NCBI RefSeq assembly: GCF_004103715.1
Contig: NZ_CP035282.1
Span: 1,106,673-1,170,672, forward strand
DNA length: 64,000 nucleotides
Origin: Acidilutibacter cellobiosedens
GTDB taxonomy: Bacteria > Bacillota > Clostridia > Tissierellales > Acidilutibacteraceae
Reading direction: 5' to 3'
Part shown: positions 62,109 to 64,000 of the stretch, piece after piece
Position numbering within the stretch: the stretch's first letter is position 1
Layout of the letters: each line of letters starts with the position of its first letter
The notes under the pieces: generated by a model
What the model saw: only the letters and a program-made list of their open reading frames with translations
The model's database searches: none
Told to the model about the DNA's origin: nothing
Made by a program: the position numbers and the translations under genes

Positions 62109-62260
62109 CTAAGTATATAAATTCCCTGTATTTACAGTAAAACTGTTTATAATGCTTGACAACAGGGTATTACATGAATATGATTTATTTATAATAAGGA
62201 TATTAAAAATTACAATTTGGTTTTATTTAAACAGTATTATTTTGAAGAGGAGAGAAATCT

Positions 62261-63058
62261 ATGCAAAATGGAGAACCTGAAAGAAAAAATAAGTTTTTTG
62301 TGCAATCTTTACATAGGACATTTGAAATAATCGACATAATCAGTGAAGCGGAGGGAAAAGGTGTCAACGTTACAGAGATAAGCAAAAAAATTAAACTACC
62401 CATAAGTACGGTTTATAGATTGTTACAAAACTTAATAGAAGGGGGCTATGTAGAAGAAATAGACGGTTGTAACTATATTCTCGGACTGAAATTTTTAGAA
62501 TTAGGGGTAAAAGTTCAAAAAAATATTGATATACGTAATGTTGCACGGGACTTTCTTGAAAAGCTTAATGAAGAAACGAAAGAAACCATATATGTTGCAA
62601 AGTTTGACTCTAAACAGTTAAATATAATTTATATTGAAAAAATACAAAGCAAGAGAAATATAACATTAACTGCAGGGATAGGTTCGAGAAACTATGTTCA
62701 TTCTACCGCTAATGGGAAATGTCTTCTGTCCGGTTTTAGTGATGAAAAGATAATAGAAATTTTGAAAAAAACAGGAATGCCTGCTTTAACTGATTATACC
62801 ATAGTTGATGCGGAACAGTATTTAGAAGAAATAAGAAAGGTACGACAAGATGGATATGCAATTGATGATAGGGAGAATGAAAACGATGTACGTTGTATTT
62901 CTTCCCCGATATTTGATCATGAAAATAAAGTGACGGCAGCAGTAAGTATTTCCGGGGTAATAAATAACATGGATTTAGAGCTTATGCATACAAAATATAG
63001 GGATCTTATAATAGAGACTGCAAGATCTATATCTGAAAAATTAGGATACTGGAAGTAA
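62261..63058 (+). CDS. IclR family transcriptional regulator
   Basis: 265 residues. An N-terminal winged helix (about 15-75, with ISKKIKLPISTVYRLLQNL) is followed by an IclR effector domain (LTAGIGSRNYVHSTANGKC near 145, DRENENDVRCISSPI near 205). IclR proteins sense small organic acids or aromatics and repress or activate catabolic operons. Lying between the catabolic operon and the HMGL-type gene, it is the likely regulator of both. The ATG follows GAAGAGGAGAG. Confidence 0.9.
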   Translation: MQNGEPERKNKFFVQSLHRTFEIIDIISEAEGKGVNVTEISKKIKLPISTVYRLLQNLIEGGYVEEIDGCNYILGLKFLELGVKVQKNIDIRNVARDFLEKLNEETKETIYVAKFDSKQLNIIYIEKIQSKRNITLTAGIGSRNYVHSTANGKCLLSGFSDEKIIEILKKTGMPALTDYTIVDAEQYLEEIRKVRQDGYAIDDRENENDVRCISSPIFDHENKVTAAVSISGVINNMDLELMHTKYRDLIIETARSISEKLGYWK

Positions 63059-63080
63059 TAAACAGACTTTAATAAATACG

Positions 63081-63141
63081 ATAGCAAACAAAAATGCAAG
63101 TTTTTATATAAAAACTTGCATTTTTGTTTGCTATTTTTTTA
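63081..63141 (+). terminator. Terminator: 54-bp perfect palindrome
   Basis: 63081-63134 is a perfect palindrome with 27-bp arms (core AAAATGCAAGTTTTTAT and complement), followed by T residues. It lies directly after the IclR gene. Confidence 0.85.
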
Positions 63142-63414
63142 TATACGTGTTAAAATATATTTTATAATTTCAATAATATACATATCCAATATATAATATA
63201 TGTAAGAATAAAATAATAATTAGATATGCGGCATTCTGTAAAATGAATATATTGGTTATCCATATTGCATTAATTGAGATATAAGAAAAGCTTCTATAGG
63301 AATATTATAAGGTAGTTTTTCTTGAAGCTCATTTACGGAAAGTTCTTTTTAATCAATATTTTATAAGTGAGAACTTTCCTATTCGTTATAAAAATATAAT
63401 CGGGAGGGATTAAC
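63142..63414 (+). promoter_or_regulatory. Leader region of the HMGL-type gene with a hairpin
   Basis: An AT-rich gap. GGAAAGTTCT (63337-63346) pairs with AGAACTTTCC (63370-63379) across 23 bases, about 36 bp before the start codon. No confident promoter hexamers were picked out, and no known riboswitch was recognised. Confidence 0.4.
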
Positions 63415-64000
63415 GTGTATAATCCAGTAGATGTACTAAAGCCAAATCTTTATAAGAGTATATTTCCTTATTCGGAAATTCCAAAGGTTGTTTTTAATAA
63501 TATTCAACTGCCTATGGAATTGCCGGAGAACATATGGATTACGGATACTACTTTTAGAGATGGGCAGCAGTCTATGTCTTTTATGACGGTGAAACAGATA
63601 GTCAAGATTTATGATTATCTGCATGAATTAGATAACGGTTCAGGGGTTATATGCCAATCCGAGTTTTTTCTGTATTCCGATAAGGATAGAAAAGCTGTAG
63701 AGAAATGCAGAGAAAGAGGATATGAATTTCCACAGATAACATCCTGGATTAGAGCAGATAAGAGGGATTTTAAGTTAGTAAAGGATATGAAAATTAAAGA
63801 AACGGGAATATTGATGTCCTGTTCGGATTATCATATATTTCACAAATTGAATATGACGAGAAAACAAGCCATGAACAAATATCTTTCCATTGCGGAAAGC
63901 GCATTGGAATATGGCATAATTCCGAGATGCCATCTGGAAGATATAACAAGAGCAGACTTTTTTGGGTTTGTCGTTCCACTGGTCAAAAATCTGATGGGAC
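63415..64000 (+). CDS. HMGL-type (isopropylmalate synthase/HMG-CoA lyase fold) enzyme, partial
   Basis: The first 195 codons of a gene cut by the window edge. GTG 63415 follows CGGGAGGGATTAAC. TDTTFRDGQQS near residues 43-53 is the metal- and substrate-binding motif of the HMGL-like TIM barrels, which include 2-isopropylmalate and homocitrate synthases, HMG-CoA lyase and 4-hydroxy-2-oxovalerate aldolase. RCHLEDITRADFFG near 175 continues the barrel. It is placed next to a catabolic operon and its regulator, so a carbon-carbon lyase role is possible. The missing C-terminus is needed to tell synthase from lyase. Confidence 0.8.
   Translation, partial: MYNPVDVLKPNLYKSIFPYSEIPKVVFNNIQLPMELPENIWITDTTFRDGQQSMSFMTVKQIVKIYDYLHELDNGSGVICQSEFFLYSDKDRKAVEKCRERGYEFPQITSWIRADKRDFKLVKDMKIKETGILMSCSDYHIFHKLNMTRKQAMNKYLSIAESALEYGIIPRCHLEDITRADFFGFVVPLVKNLMG

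Noticed and set aside
1-64000. CRISPR array, tRNA or rRNA genes, phage genes
   Set aside because: No regularly spaced repeats, tRNA-like cloverleaf or rRNA sequence was noticed on reading both strands by eye. Short tRNA genes could in principle be missed without a covariance search.

Overview
The window is AT-rich DNA with strong GGAGG-type ribosome sites, and at least nine genes appear to start with TTG. It encodes oxygen-sensitive energy metabolism: a 2-oxoacid:ferredoxin oxidoreductase, a 4-hydroxybutyryl-CoA dehydratase, a butyrate-type acyl-CoA pathway with Etf, and 2-hydroxyacyl-CoA dehydratase relatives. This points to a strictly anaerobic, amino-acid- or organic-acid-fermenting Firmicute (Clostridia/Tissierellia type). 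The genus is not determined. No rRNA, tRNA, CRISPR array or phage region was seen.

Layout. 1-10.5 kb: an edge-cut membrane protein, a patatin-like hydrolase, a TetR-controlled heterodimeric ABC exporter, a glutaredoxin-like protein, a P-loop kinase-like protein and a two-gene HgdB/HgdC-type reductase-dehydratase system. 10.5-17 kb: a DinB-like protein, an ABC-2 export operon cut by an insertion sequence (IS copy 1) and an XRE regulator that originally headed that operon. 17-26 kb: an AEC transporter, then a sigma-54-controlled galactitol-type PTS operon with a class II aldolase and a LevR-type activator, split by IS copy 2. 26-45 kb: housekeeping and accessory genes (DedA, APH-like kinase, ferredoxin-type aldo/keto reductase, IS copy 3, DegV, two NCS2 purine/pyrimidine permeases, an LDH/MDH-family dehydrogenase, GNAT, DUF523, Na/Pi symporter, TPP-riboswitch thiD, an ABC-F protein with an attenuator-like leader, CsoR and a heavy-metal P-type ATPase).

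45.9-64 kb is the most interesting part: one long co-directional set encoding PorGDAB, AbfD, thiolase, Hbd, crotonase, a D-2-hydroxyacid dehydrogenase, an acyl-CoA dehydrogenase, EtfBA, a small Cys-rich protein, an Nramp-fold transporter without metal-binding motifs, a small membrane protein, a LarA-type nickel-pincer racemase homologue and an SDR. It is followed by an IclR regulator and the start of an HMGL-type (isopropylmalate synthase/lyase) gene that runs off the window. Read together, they suggest uptake of a hydroxy acid, epimerisation and oxidation to a 2-oxo acid, ferredoxin-linked decarboxylation to an acyl-CoA (4-hydroxybutyryl-CoA would fit), dehydration to crotonyl-CoA, and disposal to acetyl-CoA and butyryl-CoA. 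The individual families are recognisable. The assembled pathway and its substrate are inference.

The three ISs are one family (about 1.87 kb, 8-bp target duplications, IS6/IS240-like DDE transposase with zinc ribbons). Copies 2 and 3 look identical. Each element has a 5' hairpin next to the transposase start and a 3' non-coding structured region that shows a compensatory base-pair change between copies.
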